A stretch of DNA of 64,000 nt from Thermohalobaculum sp963721105 (GTDB lineage: Bacteria; Pseudomonadota; Alphaproteobacteria; Rhodobacterales; Rhodobacteraceae). The position numbers and the translations under genes were made by a program. Numbering within the stretch: the first letter of the stretch is position 1; every line of letters starts with the position of its first letter. The notes under the pieces were generated by a model. That model was not told the DNA's origin, made no database searches, and worked only from the letters and a program-made list of their open reading frames with translations. Below, piece by piece: positions 7,926-16,582 of this stretch. The stretch lies in contig CAVRHY010000008.1 of NCBI GenBank assembly GCA_963721105.1, forward strand, positions 1 through 64,000, given 5' to 3'.

Positions 7926-8375
7926 CTACTTGTAGTAGCCGACCGTGCAGACCTGGTCCGCCACCCTGATGACGTAGCTGACCTTTTCGCTCGGTCTGCT
8001 GTCACCCGGCTTCGGGTACGAATACTCGACCGTGTGCATTTCGCCCGCCACGGCTGCCTGGTAGACAATCTCACCCGTCGGGCGGCCGCCGCGGTCTACG
8101 AAGTCGCGCATGTTGATCAGGCCGACCTCGTAGCTCTTCAGGGCATGGGCGGTCAGCATTCCGTCGTCGCCGCCGCAGACGACATAGAGCTCGCCGTCCA
8201 GGAACCTCGGATCATGCGCGTTGATGGCCGCTAGGGTCGCCGGCTCGTCGGCAAGGATCGCCTCGACGGCGCGGGCCAGCATGGCCTGCGCCTCCTCGGG
8301 TGTGCCGTGCTGGGCGGCGACGGCCGGGGCGGCGAGGGCCAGTGTCACGACGGTTGAAGCAAGAAGCGTACGCAT
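7926..8375 (-). CDS. Secreted single-Cache-domain protein
   Basis: The 149-aa protein has a signal peptide cleaved after about residue 21 (LALAAPAVAAQ). A compact domain follows with VGLINMRDFVDRGG, TVEYSYPKPGDSRPSEKVSY and a YYK C-terminus. These are typical of stand-alone periplasmic Cache_2 domains, which bind small organic ligands in sensors. Cysteines in YVVCGG and DQVCTV could form a disulfide. GAGGAGGAGACG immediately before the ATG at 8375 is a strong ribosome-binding site. It is divergent from the carbamoylase gene and could serve as an accessory ligand binder, but no kinase or chemoreceptor is adjacent. Confidence 0.75.
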   Translation of the reverse strand: MRTLLASTVVTLALAAPAVAAQHGTPEEAQAMLARAVEAILADEPATLAAINAHDPRFLDGELYVVCGGDDGMLTAHALKSYEVGLINMRDFVDRGGRPTGEIVYQAAVAGEMHTVEYSYPKPGDSRPSEKVSYVIRVADQVCTVGYYK

Positions 8376-8589
8376 CGTCTCCTCCTCTCGGGTGGAACGA
8401 CTCGCGCCGGTTCTCGGTGTGAGTGGCCGATTATGTGCCTGCGCCGCCATTTTCCCAAGCGAAATGGGTGAATTGACGGTCGCCGGGCGCGTGCCCGGCC
8501 GCGAAAGGAGCGCTACGCCGCGCCAGCCGCCCCTTGACCGGCCTCGCGCGCTTGATAGCGTGTCGCGAAACCGGCATGCGAGGTCACCG

Positions 8590-9843
8590 ATGGCAGCCCC
8601 CGGCGAGAACCTGAAGATCGATGGCGCCCGGCTGTGGGACTCGATCATGGAGATGGCGAAGATCGGCCCCGGTATCGCCGGCGGCAGCAACCGCCAGACG
8701 CTGACCGACGCCGACGGCGAGGGCCGGCGGCTGTTCCAGAAATGGTGCGACGCCGAGGGGCTGGCCATGTCGGTCGACGCCATGGGCACCATGTTCGCCC
8801 GGCGCGAGGGCACCGACCCGTCGCTGCCGCCGGTCTATGTCGGCAGCCACCTCGACACCCAGCCGACGGGCGGAAAGTACGACGGCGTGCTCGGCGTGCT
8901 CGGCGCGCTGGAGATCATCCGCACGCTCAACAGGCTGGAGATAAAGACGAAACACCCGATCGTCGTCGTCAACTGGACGAACGAGGAGGGCAGCCGTTTC
9001 GCCCCCGCCATGATGGCCTCGGCCGTCTTCGCCGGCATCCTGAAGATCGAGGACGCCTACGCCAAGACGGACGCCGCGGGCAAGACGCTTCGGCGACGAG
9101 CTGGTCCGCATCGGCTGGAAGGGCGACGAGCCGGTCGGCAACCGCCCGATGAAGGCGTTCTACGAGCTGCACATCGAGCAGGGCCCGATCCTCGAGGCCG
9201 AGGGCAAGGACATCGGCATCGTCACGCATGGCCAGGGGCTGCGCTGGATCCAGTGCACCGTCACCGGCAAGGAGAGCCACACCGGCTCGACGCCGATGGC
9301 GATCCGCCGCAACGCCGGCCGCGGGCTGGCGCAGATCACCGAGCTGGTGCACGAGATCGCCATGAAGCACCAGCCGAACGCCGTCGGCGCCATCGGCCAT
9401 GTCGACATCTACCCGAACAGCCGCAACATCATTCCGCGGCAAGTGCGGTCTTCACCGTCGACTTCCGCAGCCACGTGCTCGAGACGCTGGAGGCGATGGT
9501 GGCCGAGCTGGCCGAGCGCGCGCCGAAACTGTGCGAGGCGCTGGGCGTCGGGTTCGAGTCCGAGATCGTCGGCCAGTTCGACCCGCCCGCCTTCGACGAG
9601 GGCTGCGTCAGCGCGCTGCGCGATGCCGCCGAACGGCTCGGCTACAGCCACCGCGACATCGTCTCGGGCGCCGGGCACGATGCCTGCTGGATCAACCGCG
9701 TCGCCCCGACGGCGATGGTGATGTGCCCCTGCGTCGATGGCCTCAGCCACAACGAGGCCGAGGAAATCTCGCCCGAATGGGCCGAGAAGGGCACCAACGT
9801 GCTGTTCCACGCCGTTGTCGAGACGGCCGGGATCGTCGATTGA
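8590..9843 (+). CDS. hyuC: Zn-dependent N-carbamoyl amino acid hydrolase / beta-ureidopropionase type (frameshifted twice)
   Basis: This M20-like amidohydrolase removes the carbamoyl group from N-carbamoyl-amino acids, the last step of reductive pyrimidine or hydantoin breakdown. Metal-site motifs are present: GSHLDTQPTGGKYDG, NWTNEEGSRF, ELHIEQGPILE, and GAGHDACWINRVAPTAM near the end. The homology leaves the starting frame near 9091, where an extra base follows AAGACG, and returns near 9440, where a base is missing. Together they leave a 417-codon protein of normal length. GAGG eight bases before the ATG is a fair ribosome-binding site. Downstream lie a lipoprotein, a dihydropyrimidinase and an ABC importer on the same strand. 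Confidence 0.85.
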   Translation: MAAPGENLKIDGARLWDSIMEMAKIGPGIAGGSNRQTLTDADGEGRRLFQKWCDAEGLAMSVDAMGTMFARREGTDPSLPPVYVGSHLDTQPTGGKYDGVLGVLGALEIIRTLNRLEIKTKHPIVVVNWTNEEGSRFAPAMMASAVFAGILKIEDAYAKTDAAGKTLRRRAGPHRLEGRRAGRQPPDEGVLRAAHRAGPDPRGRGQGHRHRHAWPGAALDPVHRHRQGEPHRLDADGDPPQRRPRAGADHRAGARDRHEAPAERRRRHRPCRHLPEQPQHHSAASAVFTVDFRSHVLETLEAMVAELAERAPKLCEALGVGFESEIVGQFDPPAFDEGCVSALRDAAERLGYSHRDIVSGAGHDACWINRVAPTAMVMCPCVDGLSHNEAEEISPEWAEKGTNVLFHAVVETAGIVD

Positions 9844-9853
9844 GAGGCCCGAC

Positions 9854-10561
9854 ATGCGCGCCCTCGCGCCCCTGCTGCTCGCCACCGTCCTTGCCCTGGC
9901 CGCCTGCGCGCCGCTCCCCGGGGGCGGCCAGCGCCAGCTGACGGCCGAGGGCATCCGCCCGGGCGTCGGCGCGCCGCGCGCTGTCGCCGCCACGCCGCCG
10001 CTGGGCATGCCGGTCCGCTACCAGATCCACACCCCGCTGCGCGAGGCGCCGAATGCGATGGAGGTCGTGCTGCAGCGCGACGGCGACGGCTATCTCCGCA
10101 CCGAAACCGTCCGCATCCCCGAAAGCTCGGGGCCCGAGGCCCGGCTGATCGCCACGATGGTGCGCCAGCGCGACGGCCGCTCGGCCGAGGTCGAGGGTAC
10201 CGACGTCGTGCTGCGCACGCGGGACCGGCTCGACGCGCGCGGCCGGACGCTCGCCTCGGATCTCGGCGGCGTGCAGGTGCGCTGGGACCCGCACGACTGC
10301 CGCGCGGTCGTCGGCGAATGTCGCACCGCGCGGACGAACCCCAACGGCAGGGTCGACTATCTGGCCGTCACCACCAGCGAGACGGGCGGCATCTGGCACG
10401 AGACGATCCGCCGCGACCCGGCGCGCGACCTGCAGGGGCGGACGACGCTGTTGCAGGAGTCGCTCTACTCGCTGGACGCGACCGGCATGCTGATCGACAT
10501 GAACCGCATCGACCACGAGCGGGATCTGGGCGGCTATCAGGAAATCCGGCGGGTGCAGTAG
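9854..10561 (+). CDS. Predicted outer-membrane or periplasmic lipoprotein
   Basis: The 235-aa protein starts with a lipoprotein signal (MRALAPLLLATVLALAAC), with the lipobox LAAC giving C18 as the lipidated residue. The mature domain is beta-rich (YQIHTPLREAPNAMEVVLQR, then VRWDPHDCRAVVGECRT with two cysteines). I do not recognise the family. It starts ten bases after the carbamoylase and ends twenty before the hydantoinase, so it is embedded in that operon. A role in uptake or envelope handling of the same substrate is possible but not shown. Confidence 0.7.
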   Translation: MRALAPLLLATVLALAACAPLPGGGQRQLTAEGIRPGVGAPRAVAATPPLGMPVRYQIHTPLREAPNAMEVVLQRDGDGYLRTETVRIPESSGPEARLIATMVRQRDGRSAEVEGTDVVLRTRDRLDARGRTLASDLGGVQVRWDPHDCRAVVGECRTARTNPNGRVDYLAVTTSETGGIWHETIRRDPARDLQGRTTLLQESLYSLDATGMLIDMNRIDHERDLGGYQEIRRVQ

Positions 10562-10580
10562 CCGGCGTCAGGGGGTGAGC

Positions 10581-12040
10581 ATGAGCAAGGTCATCAAGAA
10601 CGGCACGGTCGTCACGGCGGACCGGACGTGGAAGGCCGACGTGCTGGTCGAGGGCGGCAAGATCGCCGCGATCGGCGAAAACCTGAAGGGCGACGAGACG
10701 GTCGACGCCACCGACGCCTACGTCATCCCCGGCGGCATCGACCCGCACACGCACCTCGAGATGCCCTTCATGGGCACGACGGCCGCCGAGACCTTCGAGT
10801 CCGGCACCTGGGCGGCGGCGACGGGCGGCACGACCATGCTGGTCGACTTCGTGCTGCCGGGCGAGGACGGCGGCCTGCTGACCGCCTTCGACAGCTGGGA
10901 CAAGAAGTCGAAGGACCAGATCTGCACCGACATCTCGTACCACATGGCAATCACCGGCTGGTCCGAGCGCATCCATGACGAGATGGCCGAGGTGGTGCGC
11001 CGCGGCGTCAACACCTTCAAGCACTTCATGGCCTACAAGGGCGCGCTGATGGTGGACGACGACGAGATGTTCGCGTCCTTCCAGCGCTGCGCCGCGCTCG
11101 GCGCCCTGCCGCTGGTCCATGCCGAGAACGGCGACGTCGTCGCCGCGCTGCAGCAGAAATACATGGACGAGGGCGTGACGGGGCCGGAGGGCCACGCCTT
11201 CTCGCGCCCGCCCGAGGTCGAGGGCGAGGCCGCCAACCGCGCCATCATGATCGCCGATGCCGCCGGCGTGCCGCTCTACATCGTCCACGTCAGCTGCGAG
11301 CAGGCGCACGAGGCCATCCGCCGCGCCCGCCAGAAGGGGATGCGCGTCTTCGGCGAGCCGCTGATCCAGCACCTGACGCTCGACGAGTCCGAGTACTTCG
11401 ACAAGGACTGGATGCACGCCGCCCGCCGCGTGATGTCGCCGCCCTTCCGCTCGAAGGCGCACCAGGACGGGCTGTGGGCCGGGCTGGCCGCCGGCTCGCT
11501 GCAGGTCGTCGCCACCGACCACGCGGCGTTCTCGTCCGAGCAGAAGAAGATGGGGCTCAAGGGCTTCCCGATGATCCCGAACGGCACCGGAGGACTGGAG
11601 GACCGGATGCCCGTCCTCTGGACCAGGGGCGTCGAGACCGGCCGCCTGACGCCGAACGAGTTCGTCGCCGTGACCTCGACCAACATCGCGAAGATCCTGA
11701 ACGTCTACCCGCAGAAGGGCGCGCTGGTCGAAGGCGCCGACGCCGACATCGTCGTCTGGGACCCGAAGATAAAGAAGACGATCTCGGCGGCGGCGCAGAA
11801 ATCGATCATCGACTACAACGTCTTCGAGGGCATCGAGGTCACCGCCCAGGCCCGCTACACCCTCTCCGCGGCGAGGTGATCTGGGAGCACGGCAAGAACT
11901 CGCAGCCCCAGCCCGGCCGCGGCCGCTTCGTCCCCCGCCCGGCCTTCCCAGCGGTCAACAAGGCGCTGTCGACCTGGAAGGAGCTGACCGCGCCGCGGGG
12001 CGTCAAGCGCGACCCGACGAACATCCCGAGCGGGGTGTGA
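10581..12040 (+). CDS. hydA: Dihydropyrimidinase / D-hydantoinase (frameshifted once near 11861)
   Basis: This cyclic amidohydrolase opens dihydrouracil, dihydrothymine or 5-substituted hydantoins to the carbamoyl acids that the upstream carbamoylase uses. The binuclear metal site is visible: GGIDPHTHLEMPF, the lysine of FKHFMAYKGAL (probably carboxylated), LVHAENG, YIVHVSCE and ATDHAAF. Near 11861 a C appears to be missing (CTCTCCGCGG where CTCTCCCGCGG is expected). After that point the C-terminal sequence GEVIWEHGKNSQPQPGRGRF continues in the next frame to 12040, giving the usual 486 aa. The ATG at 10581 has AGGGGG upstream; a GTG at 10575 is an alternative. Confidence 0.88.
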
Positions 12041-12047
12041 GGCGCCG

Positions 12048-12585
12048 ATGCCCGGCTGGGCTATCCTGGCGATCGTCGCGGTCCTGTTCGTCGTCATGTG
12101 GCTCGAGCGGGACCGCAACCAGACGCTCGACTGGGAGACCTGGCGGCTCTACCGCAAGCGCAAGCACTGGCACACCCGCCCGCCCGGCGATCGCGGCCGG
12201 GATCGTCGGCAGCCGCAGCTTCTCGGTCCAGATCGAGGGCATGGACCCCGAGCGCAACCGCCGCCTGAACGAGCTGATCGCCGAGCGCGACGTCGTCGCG
12301 GCCGCAGCGCTGCTGCAGGCCGAGGGCTACGACGAGGCCGAGGCGATCGACCTGGGCCGAGCGTTACACCGGGCCGCGAGCACCCCGACGCCGAGACGCG
12401 ACGGTTATCCGGCAGCCTATGCCCAGGCCGAGGGCGCCTCGGGCGGCGGCTTCTTCCGCATGGGCCGCGCACGGCCAATCGGCTTCGAGACGCCAGGCCC
12501 CAGCCGTCCGACTTGGTCCGAGACCGCGCAGGTCCGGCGACGGCGGCGCCGCAAGCCACGGAGGGAGCGTTCGAGGCGGAGCTGA
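12048..12585 (+). CDS. Small membrane-anchored hypothetical protein, frame disturbed
   Basis: The frame opens with one hydrophobic helix (MPGWAILAIVAVLFVVMWL) and a charged stretch ending near KRKHWHTR. Around 12180 plausible coding sequence moves to the next frame: AIAAGIVGSRSFSVQIEG, then RRLNELIAERDVVAAAALLQAEG, which has the look of a short helical repeat. The likely product has a membrane anchor and a helical C-terminal domain. The end of the gene is uncertain, because 12400-12729 reads as weak coding sequence in several frames (for example AFEAELSALLAKRRANEMIE near 12570). The family is not recognised. It starts seven bases after the hydantoinase and belongs to the same operon. Confidence 0.45.
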
Positions 12586-12729
12586 GCGCCTTGCTGGCGA
12601 AGAGGCGGGCGAACGAGATGATCGAGGCTTTGCGAAGCACATGGAACGGATCTGCAGACGGCGAAGGAACAGTCGAGGCGTTCGCGGCGACTGCCCGCAA
12701 GCCTCGCGACTCGAAGTGCGAGCGAACGC

Positions 12730-13514
12730 GTCGGACGCGATCATCGATGCGCGAGAACCTGGACGCTGACGTTCCAGACCGGCGACGGCCCCGTGCACGC
12801 GCTGTCGGACGTCAACCTGACGGTGCACCCCGGCGATTTCGTCTCGTTCATCGGCCCGTCCGGCTGCGGCAAGACCACCTTCCTCCGCGTCGATCGCCGA
12901 CCTCGAGCAGCCGACCGGCGGCACGCATCGCCGTCAACGGCATGTCCCCGCACGAGGCGCGCACGGCGCGCGCCTACGGCTATGTCTTCCAGGCGCCGGG
13001 CCTGCTGCCCTGGCGCACGATCGAAAAGAACGTCCGCCTGCCGCTCGAGATCATGGGCTACCCGAAGGACCAGCAGGTCCAGCGCACCGCCCGCGTTCTC
13101 GACCTCGTCGGCCTCTCCGACTTCGCCCGGCGTTTTCCGTGGCAGCTCTCGGGCGGCATGCAGCAGCGCGCCTCCATCGCCCGCGCACTGGCCTTCGACG
13201 CCGATCTGCTGTTGATGGACGAGCCCTTCGGCGCGCTCGACGAGATCGTCCGCGACCACCTGAACGAGCAGTTGCTGGCGCTCTGGGCGCGGACCGGCAA
13301 GACGGTCTGCTTCGTCACCCACTCGATCCCCGAGGCGGTCTACCTCTCGACCCGCATCGTCGTCATGTCGCCCCGCCCCGGCCGGATCATCGACATCATC
13401 GACAGCCCCCTGCCGACGGAGCGCCCGCTCGACATCCGCGAGACCCCCGAATTCCTCGAGATCGCCGCCCGCGTCCGCGCGGGGCTCCGCGCCGGGCACA
13501 GCTATGACGACTGA
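12730..13514 (+). CDS. NitT/TauT-type ABC transporter ATP-binding protein (several frameshifts in the N-terminal part)
   Basis: This is the ATPase of an importer in the nitrate/taurine/pyrimidine-precursor family. The segments in order are DAIIDAR (about 12736), TFQTGDGPVHALSDVNLTV, Walker A in GPSGCGKTT (about 12859), VIADLEQPTGG, VFQAPGLLPW, signature LSGGMQQRAS, Walker B LLLMDEPFGALDE and the switch histidine in VTHSI. The reading frame changes near 12755, 12893 and 12926, the last two by one extra base each. From 12930 to the stop at 13512 the frame is clean. The N-terminal start is therefore approximate. Neighbours are two permeases and a binding protein. Confidence 0.8.
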
Positions 13515-13530
13515 CGCGCGGCGACGGACC

Positions 13531-13585
13531 GTAGGGTGGGCCCCTGGCCCACCGGTCCGAGCGGTGGGCCAGGGGCCCACCCTAC
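13531..13585. repeat. REPIN: perfect 24-bp inverted pair of REP sequences
   Basis: Bases 13531-13554, beginning GTAGGGTGGGC, and 13562-13585, ending GCCCACCCTAC, are perfect reverse complements separated by seven bases. Each arm is itself a small hairpin. The GTAG foot and GGGTGGGC stem match the palindromes around the RAYT gene at 42802. It lies between the ATPase and permease genes. The rest of 13586-13774 shows no gene. Confidence 0.85.
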
Positions 13586-13774
13586 GATCTGAAACCCGCG
13601 CCGCCGTCCCGTGCGCGCCGCAGCGCGAAGCGTTGCGGTGCAGACCCGGGACCCCGGCGGATTCCACGCCGGTCTATCGGGGACACGGGTCGATCCGAGG
13701 TGCCACGATCCGCTCAACCTCGGTTGAGGTGCGTGCCAGAATCGGGAAGCCCATCCGAAACAAAGGCTTAAGTA

Positions 13775-13794
13775 CGGTCTCACATGTGAGACCG
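13775..13794. promoter_or_regulatory. Perfect 20-bp palindrome upstream of the permease genes
   Basis: CGGTCTCACA followed by TGTGAGACCG is a perfect palindrome 21 bases before the permease ATG at 13816. A near copy with the same TCTCAC/GTGAGA core lies at 21443-21468. Its symmetry and position suit a dimeric regulator site; as a hairpin it could also act in RNA. Confidence 0.45.
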
Positions 13795-13815
13795 CGGCGC
13801 GCGCAGGGCCTGGCC

Positions 13816-14681
13816 ATGCGTAACGTCCTGCCCGTCGCCACCATCCTGGCTGTCCTGCTGGCGCTCTGGTACGCCGGCGCCGTCCTGCTGAACGCGAAGT
13901 GGGAGCGCGACCAGGCCGCCCGCGCCGGGCAGGCCATCGGCTGGGCCGAGATCATCCCGGCGACGATGCAGCCAGGACCGCCCCGTCCTGCCCGCCCCGC
14001 ACCAGGTCGCGTGGGAGATCTGGGACACGACCGTCAACAAGCCCATCGGCTCGAAACGCTCGCTGGTCTGGCATGGCTGGATCACGCTCTCGGCGACGCT
14101 GCTCGGGCTTCGCAATGGGCGTCGGGCTGGGCATCCTGCTGGCGGTCTCCATCGTGCACAGCCGGGCGATGGACCTGAGCGTCATGCCGTGGATCATCGC
14201 CAGCCAGGCGGTGCCGATCCTGGCGATCGCGCCGATGATCATCGTCGTGCTCTACAATGTCGGCATCTCGGGCCTGATCGCGAAGGCGTCGATCTCGGCC
14301 TACCTGTCGTTCTTCCCGGTCGTCGTCGGCATGGTCTCGGGCCTTCGCTCGCCCGACCGGATCGAGCTGGACCTGATGCGCACCTACTCGGCCTCGCCGG
14401 CGCAGGTCCTCTGGAAGCTGCGGCTCCCCGCCTCGCTGCCCTACCTGTTCACAGCGCTGAAGATCGCGATCGCCATCGCGCTGGTCGGCGCGATCATCGG
14501 AGAACTCCCGACCGGCGCGCAGGGCGGCTTCGGCGCGCGGATGCTGAACGGCAGCTATTACGGGCAGGTGCTGGTGATCTGGTCGGCGCTGGTCGGCGCC
14601 GCGGTCTGCGCCGGGCTGCTGGTCGGGATCATCGGGCTGGTGCAGCGGCTGGTGCTCGGCCGCATGGGGCTGGCGCGATGA
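13816..14681 (+). CDS. ABC transporter permease, NitT/TauT type (1) (frameshifted near 13975 and 14109)
   Basis: This BPD_transp_1 inner-membrane permease starts with a membrane helix (VATILAVLLALWYAGAVLL). The sequence QQDRPVLPAPHQVAWEIWD follows after an extra C near 13975, then LVWHGWITLSATLLG, and after an extra G near 14109 FAMGVGLGILLAVSIV. The EAA-like cytoplasmic loop MRTYSASPAQVLWKLRLPASLPYLFTALK, which docks on the ATPase, is intact. Removing the two insertions gives 287 aa, a normal length. Its stop overlaps the ATG of the second permease (ATGA). Confidence 0.83.
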
Positions 14682-15515
14682 GCTGGCTCGCCGTCGCGCT
14701 GGCGGTCTGGGCGGGGGCCTGGGCCGCCAACCTCTGGCTGGCGCGCCGGCGCGGCGGCGCGGTGACGCTGGTCGTCCCGGCGCTCTTCGGCATCACGGTG
14801 CTGGTGCTCTGGCAGGCCATCGTACGTGGCCTCGACGTACCGCAGGTCATCCTGCCGGCGCCCAGCGACATCGGCGCGGCTCTGGTCGCCAACGTGCCGA
14901 CGCTCTGGGCCGACTTCGTGCAGACGGTGCTCCGCTCGGTGCTGCCGGGCTATGCCATCGGTTGCGTGCGCGGGAATGCTGACGGCGCTGGCCATCGACC
15001 GCTCGCCCTTCCTGCAGCGCGGGCTGCTGCCGATCGGCAACCTCGCCGCGGCGCTGCCGATCGTCGGCATCGCGCCGATCATGGTCATGTGGTTCGGCTT
15101 CGACTGGCAGTCCAAGGCGGCCGTGGTCGTCGCGATGGTCTTCTTCCCGATGCTGGTGAACACCATGCAGGGCCTCGGCGCCAGCCAGGCGCTGGCCCGC
15201 GACCTGATGCGCACCTATGCCGCCAGCTACTGGCAGACGCTGTTCAAGCTGCGCCTTCCCGCCGCCGCGCCCGCCATCTTCAACGGCCTCAAGCTCTGCA
15301 CCACGCTCGCCCTGATCGGCGCCATCGTCGCCGAGTTCTTCGGCACGCCGATCGTCGGCATGGGCTTCCGCATCTCGACCGAGGTCGGCCGGCTGGCGCT
15401 CGACATGGTCTGGGCCGAGATCGCCGTTGCGGCGCTGGCAGGATCGGCGTTCTATGGGCTGGTGGCGCTGGCGGAGCGGCAGGCGACCTTCTGGCATCCG
15501 TCCCGGCGCGGCTGA
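14678..15515 (+). CDS. ABC transporter permease, NitT/TauT type (2) (frameshifted near 14969)
   Basis: The second permease of the importer has an N-terminal helix (WLAVALAVWAGAWAANLWLA), VLPAPSDIGAALVANVPTLW, then an extra G near 14969. After it GMLTALAIDRSPFLQRG continues in the next frame. The EAA loop (LMRTYAASYWQTLFKLRLPA) and final helices are intact. The corrected length is 278 aa. Two permeases with one ATPase and one binding protein form a complete heterodimeric importer. Confidence 0.85.
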
Positions 15516-15534
15516 CGCGACAGGGAGAGACTTC

Positions 15535-16528
15535 ATGAAATCGATGACGGGACTTGCGGCGGCCGCCCTGGTGGCGGGGCTGATTGCGACGGGGGCGGCG
15601 GCGGACGATCACGTCACGCTGCAGCTGAAATGGGTCACGCAGGCTCAGTTCGCCGGCTACTACGTCGCCAAGGACAAGGGCTTCTACGAGGACGAGGGGC
15701 TGGACGTCGAGATCAAGCCCGGCGGCCCGGACGTGGCGCCCGCGCAGGTGATCGCCGGCGGCGGCGCCGACGTGATCGTCGACTGGATGCCCTCGGCGCT
15801 TGCCAGCCGCGAGAAGGGGCTGGCGCTGGTCAACATCGCGCAGCCCTTCGCGAAATCGGGCATGATGCTGACCTGCCTCAAGGAAACCGGCGTCCAGAAG
15901 CCCGAGGATCTCAAGGGCCGCACGCTGGGCGTCTGGTTCTACGGCAACGAGTACCCGTTCCTCAGCTGGATGAGCCATCTCGGCATCCCGACCGACGGCT
16001 CTCCGCAAGGCGTCAAGGTGCTGAAGCAGGGCTTCAACGTCGACCCGCTGCTGCAGAAGCAGGCCGACTGCATCTCGACCATGACCTACAACGAGTACTG
16101 GCAGGTCATCGACGCGGGCATCAAGCCGGAGGACCTGGTCACCTTCAAGTACGAGGACCAGGGCGTCGCGACGCTGGAGGACGGCCTCTACGTCATGGAG
16201 GACGAGCTGAAGGACCCGGCCTTCGTCGACAAGATGGTCCGCTTCGTCCGCGCCAGCATGAAGGGCTGGAAGTACGCCGAGGAGCACCCGGACGAGGCCG
16301 CCGAGATCGTGCTGGACAACGATGCCACCGGCGCCCAGACCGAGAAGCACCAGAAGCGCATGATGGGCGAGATCGCCAAGCTGACTGCCGGCTCGTCGGG
16401 CGAACTGGACCCGGAGGACTACCAGCGCACCGTCCAGACGCTGCTGGAGGGCGGCTCGGACCCGGTGATCACCAAGGAGCCCGAGGGCGCCTGGACGCAC
16501 GACGATGACGGACAAGGCGCTGAAGTAG
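15535..16528 (+). CDS. ABC transporter substrate-binding protein, NMT1/THI5-like
   Basis: This periplasmic binding protein has a signal peptide (LAAAALVAGLIATGAAADD). The family core is THI5-like: LQLKWVTQAQFAGYYVAKDKG, GLDVEIKPGGPDVAPAQVIAGG, LGVWFYGNEYP and TMTYNEYWQVIDAG. Relatives bind pyrimidine-type thiamine precursors, riboflavin or related rings. That fits a pyrimidine or hydantoin ligand here, given the two ring-opening enzymes in the same operon. GGGAGAGA precedes the ATG. A single extra base near 16502 moves the last seven codons (MTDKALK, stop at 16526) out of frame; the corrected length is 330 aa. Confidence 0.88.
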
Positions 16529-16539
16529 CCCCCGTGCCG

Positions 16540-16564
16540 GAGGGTGGGCGCAGCGCCCACCCTC
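16540..16564. terminator. 12-bp perfect hairpin between convergent genes (REP-type)
   Basis: GAGGGTGGGCGC, one base, then GCGCCCACCCTC forms a perfect stem 12 bases after the binding-protein stop and 18 before the stop of the convergent ligase gene. Its core GGGTGGGC/GCCCACCC is the REP family seen elsewhere. It is positioned to act as a bidirectional terminator or RNA-end stabiliser but has no T-run. Confidence 0.55.
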
Positions 16565-16582
16565 GTCGAACGCCCGCCCCCG

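Noticed and set aside
6803..8074. Long minus-strand open frame of about 420 codons
   Set aside because: Its sequence is arginine/glutamine-rich with no domain. It is the antisense shadow of the EamA gene, produced by high GC. Similar long shadows occur throughout, for example opposite 16802-18145 and 43579-45153.
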